A stretch of 64,000 nt of DNA from Paracoccus yeei ATCC BAA-599. GTDB taxonomy: Bacteria > Pseudomonadota > Alphaproteobacteria > Rhodobacterales > Rhodobacteraceae. A program made the position numbers and the translations under genes. The DNA lies in assembly GCF_000622145.1 (NCBI RefSeq), contig NZ_JHWH01000002.1, positions 124,256 through 188,255 of the forward strand, written 5' to 3'. Position 1 is the first letter of the stretch. The number at the start of each line of letters is the position of its first letter. This document shows, piece by piece, positions 33,579 through 42,332 of the stretch. The notes under the pieces were generated by a model, which worked only from the letters and a program-made list of their open reading frames with translations, did no database searches and was not told the origin of the DNA.

Positions 33579-34957
33579 GTCCGACCTCGAAAACCATGAA
33601 TGGCCGCGTTCACCCGGTCGCGCCACGCCCGGCTTTCGACCAGCGGCGCGGGAAACAGCCCGGGCAGCGCGAAGAAGGGCGCCGACGGATCCTCCTGGGG
33701 CATCGCCGCGACCGCCGCCATCAGTTCCGCCGCGCGCGGATCGTCGGCCTGTCCGCGATGCGCCAGCGCCGCGATCCAGACGCCGACCGCATGGGCAAAG
33801 GCGTCAGCGCCTTGGGGCAGCGCCTGAACGGCGGGGGCAAGGATGCGCTGGGGCAGCTTCTGGGTCGAATCCATGGCGATCTGGATCGTGCGATGGGCAA
33901 TGGCCGGGTTGGCAAAGCGGGCGATCAGCTGATCCATATAGGCATCAAGGTCGATGCCGGGAACCGGGTCCAGCGTCGCCGCCGCCGCCTTCATGTGATC
34001 GTGAACCTGCGCCGCCAGTTCGGGCACCGCCATCACGTCCCGCACGTAATCCAGCCCGTGCAGGATGCCCAGATGCGCGATCAGCGTGTGCGAGCCGTTC
34101 AGCAGCCGCAGCTTCATCTTCTCGTAGGGCTCGACATCCTGGACCATGACCGCGCCGGCGCGGTCCCAGGCAGGACGGCCCTGCGGAAAGCGGTCCTCGA
34201 TCACCCATTGGATAAAGGGCTCGGTCTCGACCGCCAGGACATCCTCGGCCCCGATCAGGGCGCTCGCGCGGGCGCGGGTTTCGTCGGTCGCGGCGGGCAC
34301 GATGCGGTCGACCATGCTGCTGGGAAAGGCCACGTTCGCGCCGATCCACAGCGCAAGGTCCGGGTCCAGCGCCTCGGCCAGTTCCAGAACCAGCCGGCGC
34401 AGCACGCGCCCGTTCGCCGGCAGGTTGTCGCAGCACAGCACCGTGAATGGCGCGACGCCGGCCTCGCGCCGCCGCCGCAAGCCCTGGACGAGGAAGCCCA
34501 GCGGACCGGTCGGGCGATCCGGCCGGGCGAGGTCGGCCGCGACCGAGGGGTGGGTCCGGTCCAGCCCCCCCGTCGCCGGGTCGATGCCATAGGCCTTTTC
34601 CGTCACGGTCAGCGTGACCACCCGGATGTCCGGGTCGGCCAGATGCGCCAGCACCGCATCGGACGCTTCGGCCGCGCACAGCCAGCCGCGGGTCACGCCC
34701 ACGACCAGCGCGCTGTCGCCATTCGCCCCCCGCGTGACAACGGAAAACAGCCCGTCCTGCGCCGCCAGATCCCGCACCACCTGGGCCGAGCGCAGGTTCA
34801 CCGCGACGATGCCCCAGGGGCCAGGCTCGGCCTCGACGGCGGCCTGGGTCAGGACCGCCTGATGCGCGCGGTGAAACGCACCCAGGCCCAGGTGCAGGAT
34901 GCCCGGCCGCAGCGCCGCGCGGTCAAAGCCGCGCCAATCCGCCTGCGACAGCCTCAT
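33575..34957 (-). CDS. uxuB: fructuronate reductase / D-mannonate oxidoreductase
   Basis: A 460-residue member of the long-chain mannitol dehydrogenase family. The Rossmann start ILHLGLGAFHRAHQA is at residues 20-34. CCDNLPANGRVLR near 170 and the catalytic segment YEKMKLRLLNGSHTLIAHLG (Lys, Asn, His) near 285 follow. It reduces D-fructuronate to D-mannonate, the UxuA substrate; mannitol 2-dehydrogenase is the alternative, less likely beside uxuA. Both ends overlap neighbours by ATGA, uxuA before and the fused frame after. Confidence 0.88.
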   Translation of the reverse strand: MRLSQADWRGFDRAALRPGILHLGLGAFHRAHQAVLTQAAVEAEPGPWGIVAVNLRSAQVVRDLAAQDGLFSVVTRGANGDSALVVGVTRGWLCAAEASDAVLAHLADPDIRVVTLTVTEKAYGIDPATGGLDRTHPSVAADLARPDRPTGPLGFLVQGLRRRREAGVAPFTVLCCDNLPANGRVLRRLVLELAEALDPDLALWIGANVAFPSSMVDRIVPAATDETRARASALIGAEDVLAVETEPFIQWVIEDRFPQGRPAWDRAGAVMVQDVEPYEKMKLRLLNGSHTLIAHLGILHGLDYVRDVMAVPELAAQVHDHMKAAAATLDPVPGIDLDAYMDQLIARFANPAIAHRTIQIAMDSTQKLPQRILAPAVQALPQGADAFAHAVGVWIAALAHRGQADDPRAAELMAAVAAMPQEDPSAPFFALPGLFPAPLVESRAWRDRVNAAIHGFRGRT

Positions 34958-36168
34958 GCCTGCGTCTCCAACTCCGCGGCCCCCAGCCGGGGGTGGCCCA
35001 GCGCGCGTTCGATGCCGCGCAGTTCCGCCAGGCCCTTGAGCCGCCCGATGGCCGGATAGCCCGGCTGCGCCCCCCGCGCCAGATCGTCCAGGATTTCCTG
35101 CCCGTGGTCGGGACGCATGGGGATCTGGTGATCGGCGCGGCCTTCGGCCTTGCGGCGGCGCTCCTCGGCCAGAAGCGCGGCGACCAGTTCGACCATGTCG
35201 GTACCGCCCTCAAGATGCTCGTCCTCATAGAAGGAACAGGGCGTCGTCGCGGCCTCGCGCGTGACATTGCGCAGGTGGACGAAATGGATGCGCGGTCCGA
35301 ATTCCTGCGCCATCGCCGGCAGGTCGTTGTCGCCCCGCGCCCCCAGCGAGCCCGAGCACAGCGTCACCCCGTTCGCCCGCAGATCGACCTGCCCCAGCAT
35401 ATGGGCATAGTCGTCGCGGGTGGACAGGATGCGCGGCAGCCCCAGCAGCGGCCACGGCGGGTCGTCGGGATGGGCGCAGATGTTGATTCCCGCCTCCTCG
35501 GCCACCGGCGCCACCTGTTCCAGGAAATCGACCAGATGGCCGCGCAGCCGGTTCGCGTCGATGCCCTGATAGCTGCGCAGCTTCTCCAGCAGCTGGTCCA
35601 GCGTATAGCCGTCGGCCGAGCCGGGCAGGCCCGCGCCGATGTTGCGGCCAAGCTCGGCGATGCGACTGTCGGGCATGTCGGCGAAACGCCGCGCGGCCTC
35701 GGCGGCCAAAGCCTCGGGGTAATCCTCGGCGGCGCCCGGGCGCTTCAGGATATGGATGTCGAAGGCCACGAAGTCCGGCAGGTCGAACCGCATCGCCCGC
35801 GCGCCCTGGCGCGTCGGCCAGCGCAGGTCGGTGCGGGTCCAGTCCAGCACCGGCATGAAGTTGTAGCAGACCGTGCGGATGCCGCAGTCCGACAGCCGGC
35901 GCAACGATTCCTGCCAATTGGCGACATGGGCGCGCCAGTCGCCGGTCTGGGTCTTGATCTCCTCGCTGACGGGGATGCTTTCGACCACCTCCCATTCCAG
36001 CCCGCCGGCGCGCACCTCGTCCTGGCGCTGGCGGATGCCCTCGGCCGTCCAGGCGGCGCCGGTGGGCACATGATGCAGGGCGGTGACGATGCCCTGCACC
36101 CCGGCCTGCACCGCGTCCTGCACGCTTACCTTGTCCACCGGACCGAACCAGCGCCAGGTGTGTCTCAT
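34954..36168 (-). CDS. uxuA: mannonate dehydratase
   Basis: A 404-residue TIM-barrel, metal-dependent enzyme that converts D-mannonate to 2-keto-3-deoxygluconate. Typical UxuA segments include MRHTWRWFGPVDKVS at the start, NICAHPDDPPWPLLGLPRI near 227, LCSGSLGARGDND near 275 and QIPMRPDHGQEILDD near 350, where His and Asp metal and catalytic residues fall. Full length. Translationally coupled with idnD-like upstream and uxuB downstream through ATGA overlaps. Confidence 0.95.
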   Translation of the reverse strand: MRHTWRWFGPVDKVSVQDAVQAGVQGIVTALHHVPTGAAWTAEGIRQRQDEVRAGGLEWEVVESIPVSEEIKTQTGDWRAHVANWQESLRRLSDCGIRTVCYNFMPVLDWTRTDLRWPTRQGARAMRFDLPDFVAFDIHILKRPGAAEDYPEALAAEAARRFADMPDSRIAELGRNIGAGLPGSADGYTLDQLLEKLRSYQGIDANRLRGHLVDFLEQVAPVAEEAGINICAHPDDPPWPLLGLPRILSTRDDYAHMLGQVDLRANGVTLCSGSLGARGDNDLPAMAQEFGPRIHFVHLRNVTREAATTPCSFYEDEHLEGGTDMVELVAALLAEERRRKAEGRADHQIPMRPDHGQEILDDLARGAQPGYPAIGRLKGLAELRGIERALGHPRLGAAELETQA

Positions 36169-37226
36169 GCGTCTTCTCCTGCGAATGTCAGTTGCACCTT
36201 GCAGGCGATGCTGCGGTCGCCGGCCAGGTCGAAGGCCTCGCGCGCGCGGTCCAGCGGCAGGCTGTGGCTGATGATCGGGCGCACGTCGATGGCACGGCTG
36301 CCGATCAGGCGGACGGCCTCGGCGAATTCCTGGTGGAACCGTTGCGAGCCGCGCCAGGTGATTTCCTTGCCGACCAGCGCGTTCAGCGGAATGGTCACAT
36401 CGCCCGTCACACCCACCTGCACGATCAGCCCGCGCGGCCGGATCGCGGCAAAGGCGGTGCGCAGCGCGGGCCCCGCGGCCGAGCAGTCAAAGATCAGATC
36501 GACCTGCCCCTTGCCGTCCTGCAAGGGCTCCAGCGCGGCGGCATCGCGGGCGACGTTGATCGTGGTCCCTGCCCCCATCGCACGGGCGCGTTCCAGCGCG
36601 GCATCGGTCAGGTCGGTGACGATCACGTCCCGCGCCCCGGCATGGCGCAGCGCGGCCAGCACCAGCAGGCCGATGGGTCCAGCCCCCGTCACCATGACCC
36701 GCAATGCCGACAGATCGGGCCGCAGTTCGGTGGCCTGCGCGACGGCATGCAGGCAGACCGCCAGCGGCTCGGCGCAGGCCGCCTCTGCGGCGCTTACCCC
36801 CTCCGGAAAGGCATGGACCTGCCGGGCCGGCACCACGAACAGGTCGCGGAACATACCCTGTTCATGCGGCAGCCGCATGGCCGAGCCGATGAAATGCATG
36901 TCCAGGCAATGGATCGGCAGGCCCTTTTGGCAATAGTCGCAGTTCCCGCAGGGCTGGGACGGGCTGATCGCGACCAGCGTACCTGGCGCCAGATCCACCC
37001 CTGCACCCGCCTCGACCACATGCCCCGAGGCCTCGTGCCCTGAAATGATCGGCTCGCGCACCCGGACCGGACCAAAGCCGCCGTCCTGGTAATAGTGCAG
37101 GTCCGATCCGCAGATCCCGCCCGCCGCCATCGCCAGCAGCACCTCGCCCGGGCCGGGGCGGCCAACCTCCTGTTCCTCGACCCTCAGGTCCCGCGCGCCG
37201 TAAAGACGCGCCACACGCGTGCGCAT
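36165..37226 (-). CDS. zinc-type alcohol dehydrogenase, L-idonate 5-dehydrogenase-like
   Basis: A 353-residue medium-chain dehydrogenase. The catalytic zinc region GGICGSDLHYYQDGGFG and GHEASG, the four-Cys structural zinc loop (CGNCDYCQKGLPIHC, residues about 92-106) and the Rossmann loop VMVTGAGPIGLLVLAAL near 173 are all present. The YYQDGGFG sequence is typical of L-idonate 5-dehydrogenase (IdnD), which makes 5-keto-gluconate. Its place ahead of uxuA suggests a sugar acid substrate; the exact one is not determined. Its stop overlaps the uxuA start. The first codons lie 73 bp after dctM. Confidence 0.85.
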   Translation of the reverse strand: MRTRVARLYGARDLRVEEQEVGRPGPGEVLLAMAAGGICGSDLHYYQDGGFGPVRVREPIISGHEASGHVVEAGAGVDLAPGTLVAISPSQPCGNCDYCQKGLPIHCLDMHFIGSAMRLPHEQGMFRDLFVVPARQVHAFPEGVSAAEAACAEPLAVCLHAVAQATELRPDLSALRVMVTGAGPIGLLVLAALRHAGARDVIVTDLTDAALERARAMGAGTTINVARDAAALEPLQDGKGQVDLIFDCSAAGPALRTAFAAIRPRGLIVQVGVTGDVTIPLNALVGKEITWRGSQRFHQEFAEAVRLIGSRAIDVRPIISHSLPLDRAREAFDLAGDRSIACKVQLTFAGEDA

Positions 37227-37236
37227 AGCCCAAAGC

Positions 37237-37258
37237 CTTCCTTGTTGCCCAAATACCC
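37237..37258 (+). repeat. dispersed intergenic motif, copy 6 (diverged)
   Basis: CTTCCTTGTTGCCCAAATAC followed by CC, inside the hexuronate operon between dctM and the idnD-like gene. It is the only copy placed just upstream of a start codon. Confidence 0.5.
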
Positions 37259-37299
37259 ATGCGACGGCAGCCGCAGTCGCATGGGCCGGTTTTCTTGCC

Positions 37300-38706
37300 C
37301 TAGCGGATCAGACCCAGCTTGGTCGGCAGCCACAGGCTGATCGAGGGGATGAAGGTGATCAGCAGCAGCGCGATGAACAGCGGGATCATCCAGGGCAGGA
37401 TGGCCAGCGCCGTGCGCTCGACCGACATCCTGGAAATCCGCGACAGCACGAACAGGACCATCCCCACCGGCGGCGTCAGCAGGCCGATCATCAGGTTCAG
37501 CGTCACGATCAGGCCCAGGTGCACCGGGTCGATGCCATAGCGCGCCGCGACCGGCAGCAGGATCGGCACCAGGATCGAGATCGCGGCGATGGTGTCCAGG
37601 AACGCCCCCACGATCAGCAGGATGACGTTCACGATGATCAGGAAGGTCCACCAGTTGTCGGTCAGCGCGAACATCGCGTCCGAGAACAGCTGCGCCGCCT
37701 GGCTGACCGTCAGAAGCCAGGCAAAGATCGAGGCCGCGGTGACGATGAACAGGACCGAGGCCGTGGTCTCGATCGTGTCGAAGCTGGCCTTGGCCAGGCT
37801 GCGCAGCGTCATCGTGCGATAGCGCACCAGACCCAGGAACAGCGACCATAGCACGGCGGCGACGGCGGCCTCGGTCGGCGTGAACCAGCCCATGGTCATG
37901 CCGCCGATCAGCAGCACCGGCGCCATCAGCGCCATGACCGCATGCCAGTCGAAATACCAGTCCAGCCCGATCAGCGCGGCCAGCCCGATCAGCACCGCAA
38001 TATTGACCGACAGGCCCAGCAGCGTCAGGATATAGACCGCCACCGGAAAGGACAGCACGATCACCACCTCGAGCGTGGCGGCCAGCAGTTCCTTCAGGTC
38101 GAAGGGCGTGTCCGAGCCCCAGCCCTTGGCGCGGGCAAAGACATAGACCGTCGCCATCATCAGCAGCGTCATCACCACGCCGGGCACGATCCCGGCCATG
38201 AAAAGCGCCCCGATCGAGGCATTGGCCATCATCCCGTAGATCACGAAGGGCAGCGAGGGCGGAAAGATCGGCCCCAGCGTGGCCGAGGCGGCGGTGACGC
38301 CGACCGCGGCCTCGACCGGATAGCCGTGGTCCTTCATCGCCTTGATCTCGATGGTGCCGATCCCGGCGGCGTCGGCCAGCGCGGTGCCCGACATGCCCGA
38401 AAACACCACCGAGCCGATGATGTTGACCTGCGCCAGGCCCCCTTTCATCCAGCCGACCAGCGACAGGGCAAAGTGATAGATGCGGCCGGTGACGCCCGCG
38501 ATGTTCATCAGGTTGCCCGCCAGGATGAAGAAGGGCACCGCGATCAGCGGAAAGCTCTCGACCCCCGCGATCATGCGCTGCGCGGCGATGATGTCGGGCG
38601 CGACATTGTAGGTCAGCAGATAGGCCAGCGAGGCCACCGCCATGGACACGGCCACGGGCACGCCCACGACCATCAGCAGAAGGAAGGATCCGATCAGAAG
38701 CAGCAT
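37300..38706 (-). CDS. TRAP transporter large membrane subunit (DctM family)
   Basis: A 468-residue permease of the TRAP-T family, with hydrophobic helices from the first residue (LLLIGSFLLLMVVGVPVAVSMAVASLAYLL). DctM landmarks are PFFILAGNLMN near 52, GMSGTALADAAGIGTIEIKAM near 103, GPIFPPSLPFVIYG near 143 and LTPPVGMVLFVL near 418. It is about 40 residues longer than the usual 425-430; the extra part is a hydrophobic stretch near residues 205-265 that may add two helices. It works with the small subunit 3 bp upstream and the binding protein. Confidence 0.93.
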   Translation of the reverse strand: MLLLIGSFLLLMVVGVPVAVSMAVASLAYLLTYNVAPDIIAAQRMIAGVESFPLIAVPFFILAGNLMNIAGVTGRIYHFALSLVGWMKGGLAQVNIIGSVVFSGMSGTALADAAGIGTIEIKAMKDHGYPVEAAVGVTAASATLGPIFPPSLPFVIYGMMANASIGALFMAGIVPGVVMTLLMMATVYVFARAKGWGSDTPFDLKELLAATLEVVIVLSFPVAVYILTLLGLSVNIAVLIGLAALIGLDWYFDWHAVMALMAPVLLIGGMTMGWFTPTEAAVAAVLWSLFLGLVRYRTMTLRSLAKASFDTIETTASVLFIVTAASIFAWLLTVSQAAQLFSDAMFALTDNWWTFLIIVNVILLIVGAFLDTIAAISILVPILLPVAARYGIDPVHLGLIVTLNLMIGLLTPPVGMVLFVLSRISRMSVERTALAILPWMIPLFIALLLITFIPSISLWLPTKLGLIR

Positions 38707-38709
38707 GGG

Positions 38710-39282
38710 TCAGACTCCGGTCGCGCCATGATCGGCGGCGTTTTCGCGGCAGGTCTTTTCGCCCCGCATGTCCTTGATGAAGTTCTGCACACCGCGCAGC
38801 AGCATCAGGACGAAGGCGACGAAGACGGTGTAGAAGACGATGCCCCGCGGCAGGTCGACGGTGACCATGCGCTCGCTTCCGACGATGCCGATATAGCGCC
38901 ACATCAGCCAGGCCATATAGCCGAAAAAGCCGATGCTGATGATGTCGACGGCGGTCTCGAAGCGGCGGCGGACAGGGCGGGACATGAAGTTGTAAAGCAG
39001 GTCGACGGCGATGTGGCGGCACATGCGCACGCACATCGCGGCCCCCAGGAACACCACGACCACCAGGCAGTTCGCGGCGATCTCCTCGGTCCAGGCCAGG
39101 CTGTTGTTCAGCGCATAGCGGGTGAAGAACTGCAGGAAGATGCACAGCGCCATCCCCCAGAAGACCGCCAGCGTCAGCCAGTCCTCGACGGAATAGGGCG
39201 ACAGGTCGACCGGGCCGGTGTCGTCCTCGAAGGCATGCGCCATCTCTTCCACGCTCAGCAGCGTGTGATCTTGGTCGGCCAT
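38710..39282 (-). CDS. TRAP transporter small membrane subunit (DctQ family)
   Basis: A 190-residue protein with four predicted helices, the DctQ pattern: WLTLAVFWGMALCIFLQFFTRY near 41, a second near 72-95, a third near 110-130 and a fourth near 145-170. The NSLAWTEEIA segment after helix 1 is a DctQ hallmark. The acidic N-terminal 35 residues are unusual but not unique. It lies between the binding protein and DctM genes. Confidence 0.92.
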   Translation of the reverse strand: MADQDHTLLSVEEMAHAFEDDTGPVDLSPYSVEDWLTLAVFWGMALCIFLQFFTRYALNNSLAWTEEIAANCLVVVVFLGAAMCVRMCRHIAVDLLYNFMSRPVRRRFETAVDIISIGFFGYMAWLMWRYIGIVGSERMVTVDLPRGIVFYTVFVAFVLMLLRGVQNFIKDMRGEKTCRENAADHGATGV

Positions 39283-39345
39283 TGCGTTAGCTCCAGATTG
39301 TCGGGGAAAGGCCCGGTGCCCGCCCTGGGGCGCCGGGCCGGCGGA

Positions 39346-40317
39346 TCACTGCACCGCGCGGATGTCTTCCCAGTCCTTGAGGTTATAGCCGAAGGATTCG
39401 ACCGGCTGCTGTTCCAGCACCGTCCTTTCGAAATCGGCCTTGTCGACCTCGGTCACGGTCAGGCCCATGCCCTTGAACTTGTCGACCAGCGCGGCCTCGC
39501 GCTCCTCGACGATCTTGGTGGCGCGTTCGGCGGCCTCGAGCATCACCTCCGAGAAGATCTGCTTGTCCTCGTCCGACAGGCTGGCCCACAGGGTCTGGGA
39601 CACGACCGTGTTCAGGTGGTCGACGATATGGCCGGTCAGGGCGATGTTCTTCTGCACCTCGTAGAACTTCTTGGCCTCGATGGTGGTCAGCGGGTTTTCC
39701 TGCGCGTCCACCGTGCCGTTCTGCAAGGCCAGATAGACCTCGGCAAAGGCGATGGGGGTGGTGTTGGCGCCGCAGGCGCGCGGCATCGCCAGATAGGCCG
39801 GCACGTCCGGCACCCGCATCTTGACGCCGTTCAGGTCGGCGCAGGTCTTGATTTCCTTGTTCGCCGTGGTGTGGCGGGTGCCGTAATAGGTCACGGCGGT
39901 GATGTGGTTGCCCGAGGCCTCCTCATAGCCCTGCGCAAGCCGCTTGAAGACATCGCTTTTGGTGTAGGCGATCAGGTGCGAGGGGTCGCGGAAGATATAG
40001 GGATAGTAGGTCACGCCGATCGGCTTGTAGTCGCGCGACGCAAAGCTCGAGCCCGAGATGATGATGTCCACGGTCCCAAGCCGCAGGCCCTGGTTCAGGT
40101 CCGCCTCCTTGCCCAGCTGCGAGGCCGGGAACACGTCGATCTTGTAGCGGCCGTCGGTGCGCTTGGCGATTTCCTCGGCCGCCCAGACGGATTCGGTGTG
40201 GAACGGCTCGGACGTCTCATAGACATGGGCCCATTTCAGGGCGGTCTGGGCCTGGGCCACGGCGGCGCTGGCCATCAGCGCGGCCGCCCCCAGGATGGTC
40301 TTGATGGTGAACTTCAT
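39346..40317 (-). CDS. TRAP transporter substrate-binding protein (DctP family)
   Basis: A 323-residue periplasmic binding protein. A clear signal peptide (MKFTIKTILGAAALMASAA, probable cleavage after AQA at about residue 23) precedes the DctP fold. The conserved Arg-containing GVKMRVPDVP segment near 168, which binds the substrate carboxylate, and AEVYLALQNGTVDAQENPL near 193 are present. By context it should bind a hexuronate or aldonate. The ATG at 40317 follows GGGAGGA; the 106-residue upstream frame is a shadow of the GntR gene. Confidence 0.94.
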   Translation of the reverse strand: MKFTIKTILGAAALMASAAVAQAQTALKWAHVYETSEPFHTESVWAAEEIAKRTDGRYKIDVFPASQLGKEADLNQGLRLGTVDIIISGSSFASRDYKPIGVTYYPYIFRDPSHLIAYTKSDVFKRLAQGYEEASGNHITAVTYYGTRHTTANKEIKTCADLNGVKMRVPDVPAYLAMPRACGANTTPIAFAEVYLALQNGTVDAQENPLTTIEAKKFYEVQKNIALTGHIVDHLNTVVSQTLWASLSDEDKQIFSEVMLEAAERATKIVEEREAALVDKFKGMGLTVTEVDKADFERTVLEQQPVESFGYNLKDWEDIRAVQ

Positions 40318-40358
40318 GCTTATCCTCCCATGAGCATCGTTCGTCTTTCGGTGGTCTG

Positions 40359-41051
40359 CTAGTCCGGCTCGACCAGCAGGCTTTCGGTAAATCGGCGTTG
40401 CGATTCCGTCAGATGGTGGCGCATCGCCTCGCGCGCGGCGGCCGGATCGGCATCGGCGATGGCGTCGCGGATCGCGCCATGTTCCGAAATCGCCAGCCGC
40501 CAGGTGCGCGGCCCCTCGAAATGGGCCGAGAAGCGGGCGAAGATCGGCGTCAGGCGGCGTTCGAACGTGGTGGCGGTGAAATTCGCCAGCAGCGCGTTGC
40601 CCGTGGCCTGGGCAATCTCGACGTGAAAGGCGCAATCAAGCCGGATGGCCTGCATCCGGTCGTGCACGGCCGCCGTCATGCCGGCCAGATGATCGTCCAG
40701 ACGGGCAATCACCGCCGGGGTGACATGGCGGGCAGCCTCTTCGGCGATGGCGGATTCGATGATGCAGCGCGCGCTGAGCAGCTCCATCGGCCCCTCGACC
40801 TCAAGCTCGGGCGCGGCCGCAGCGCCGGTCCGGACATAGATGCCCGAGCCCATGCGAATCTCGACCCGGCCCTCGACCTCCAGCGCGATCAGCGCCTCGC
40901 GCAGCGACGGGCGCGACACGCTGAGCTGTTCGGCCAGGTCGCGTTCGGACGGCAGCCGGGCGCCGGGGCCCAGGCCCTGCCGGGCGACAAGCGCAAGGAT
41001 CTGGTCGGCCACCTGCCGATATTGCCGGCGGGGCCTGGGCTCGGTCTGCAT
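40359..41051 (-). CDS. GntR-family regulator (FadR/UxuR subgroup) of the hexuronate operon
   Basis: A 230-residue regulator with an N-terminal winged helix-turn-helix (PSERDLAEQLSVSRPSLREALIALEVEGRVE, about residues 33-63) and an all-helical FCD effector domain with metal- or acid-binding histidines (FHVEIAQATGN and SEHGAIRDAI). It heads the TRAP/hexuronate operon, with dctP 41 bp behind it, and has a TGGTnnnACCA operator just upstream. It should be induced by a hexuronate-pathway acid. The start at 41051 follows GGGGGAAA; a 19-residue longer version is possible but would overlap the operator. Confidence 0.88.
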   Translation of the reverse strand: MQTEPRPRRQYRQVADQILALVARQGLGPGARLPSERDLAEQLSVSRPSLREALIALEVEGRVEIRMGSGIYVRTGAAAAPELEVEGPMELLSARCIIESAIAEEAARHVTPAVIARLDDHLAGMTAAVHDRMQAIRLDCAFHVEIAQATGNALLANFTATTFERRLTPIFARFSAHFEGPRTWRLAISEHGAIRDAIADADPAAAREAMRHHLTESQRRFTESLLVEPD

Positions 41052-41089
41052 GGCTTTCCCCCTGGGCGCGCCGCCTCCTCGCGGCACGC

Positions 41090-41107
41090 GGTCAACTGGT
41101 TTGACCA
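41090..41107. promoter_or_regulatory. GntR operator upstream of the hexuronate operon
   Basis: GGTCAACTGGTTTGACC is a perfect 6-5-6 inverted repeat (41090-41106), which also holds TGGTTTGACCA (41097-41107), the TGGTnnnACCA core of FadR-type sites. It is 39 bp before the gntR start. Confidence 0.75.
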
Positions 41108-41173
41108 ATTACGACGATAAGAAGCTTGCAGGGATTCGGTCAAGCAGATTTTCACGCTTTGGCGATTATCTGG

Positions 41174-42229
41174 TCAGGCCAGTTCCGCCAGCCCGTAGTG
41201 CGCGGCCAGATCGCGGAACCCCTGCGCCGTCGCCGGGTCCAGGACCACGCCGTTCCGCCGCCGTTCGTCCGCCACGCGCCATTCGCGGTCGCCGGGCGCC
41301 ATGACCTGGCATCCCTCGCGCGCGGGGGATTGGCGCAGCACGTCCAGATAACGCGTCATTCCCGCCTCGAACGCCTCGCGGTCCAGGAACGCCTCGGGCT
41401 TCAGGGCCAGGACGAAGGCGCCCATGCCGCGCGGCGTTGCGAAATCCGGGCCCCCCATGGGCGGAATGTCGAAGCTGAGCTTCATGCCCGACAGCACCGC
41501 GCTGAAGATTTCCGCCACCCCCGCCAGCGCTGCGCCCTTGAAGCCGAAGGCTCCGCCCAAGGGCGCCAGCATGTCGGCAAGGCTTGCGTCGCGCGTATCG
41601 ACCCCCTGGGCATCGGACGCCGTCGCCTCGGGCAGTTCGATCCCAAGGCTTTGATAAAGCTGAACGCGGTTATAGGGGATGGCACTGGTCGCCATGTCCA
41701 GAAGCCACGGCTCCTGCCCCGGTGCGGGGACGGCGACGGCAATGGGATTGGTGCCGTGAAAGCGCATCGCACCGTCATGCAGCCGCACGAAACTGTCCGA
41801 GTTGCAAAAGGTCAGGCCGATCAGCCCTGCCCGCGCCGCCTCGATCGCATAGGCCCCGGCGGGACCGAAATGCGAGGAGTTGCGGATCGACACCGCGCCC
41901 AGGCCGAACTGGTTCGCCAGGGCGACCGCGCGGGTCATGCCGTGATAGGCCCCGACCGCGCCCTGGGCGTGATCGGCGTCCCAGACCTCGACCGCGCCGA
42001 AACCGCCCACCTGGCGCAGCGCCGGGTTCCGGTTCAGCCGGCCGCCCTGCAAGGCCTTGATGTAGTGGGGTAGAAGCCGGATTCCGTGACTATCCACCCC
42101 CAGCGTCGTGCCGTGCATCATCGCCCGCGTCGCGGCATCGGCCGTCGCCGCGTCCGCGCCTGCCGCCAGAAAGGCCGAGCGGCTGAAACGCTCCAGATCC
42201 TGCAATGCGATACGCGGCTGTTCAGACAT
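41174..42229 (-). CDS. Ldh-family NAD(P)-dependent 2-hydroxyacid dehydrogenase
   Basis: A 351-residue enzyme of the malate/L-lactate dehydrogenase 2 family (the type without a Rossmann fold; relatives act on L-sulfolactate, malate, ureidoglycolate or diketogulonate). Family marks are GVDSHGIRLLPHYI near 53, NSSHFGPAGAYA near 115 with the catalytic His, HGTNPIAVAVPA near 157 and the C-terminal region. The ATG at 42229 lies behind a G-run; nine upstream codons are possible. It is divergent from a GntR gene, the probable regulator. The substrate is unknown. Confidence 0.88.
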   Translation of the reverse strand: MSEQPRIALQDLERFSRSAFLAAGADAATADAATRAMMHGTTLGVDSHGIRLLPHYIKALQGGRLNRNPALRQVGGFGAVEVWDADHAQGAVGAYHGMTRAVALANQFGLGAVSIRNSSHFGPAGAYAIEAARAGLIGLTFCNSDSFVRLHDGAMRFHGTNPIAVAVPAPGQEPWLLDMATSAIPYNRVQLYQSLGIELPEATASDAQGVDTRDASLADMLAPLGGAFGFKGAALAGVAEIFSAVLSGMKLSFDIPPMGGPDFATPRGMGAFVLALKPEAFLDREAFEAGMTRYLDVLRQSPAREGCQVMAPGDREWRVADERRRNGVVLDPATAQGFRDLAAHYGLAELA

Positions 42230-42242
42230 GGCGCCCCCCTTT

Positions 42243-42268
42243 GATGTCCCGTGCACACACTAGACATC
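42243..42268. promoter_or_regulatory. weak inverted repeat in the ldh/gntR divergent promoter
   Basis: GATGTC at 42243-42248 and GACATC at 42263-42268 form an inverted repeat with 14 bp between, containing GTGCAC. It is centrally placed in the 103-bp divergent gap and is the best candidate operator seen, but it is not close to a known consensus. Confidence 0.3.
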
Positions 42269-42332
42269 GATTGCCGATGGCACAATTGCTTTCGTCGGGC
42301 CGCTTGGGCATCGTGGCCCAAAGGATCGCCCG

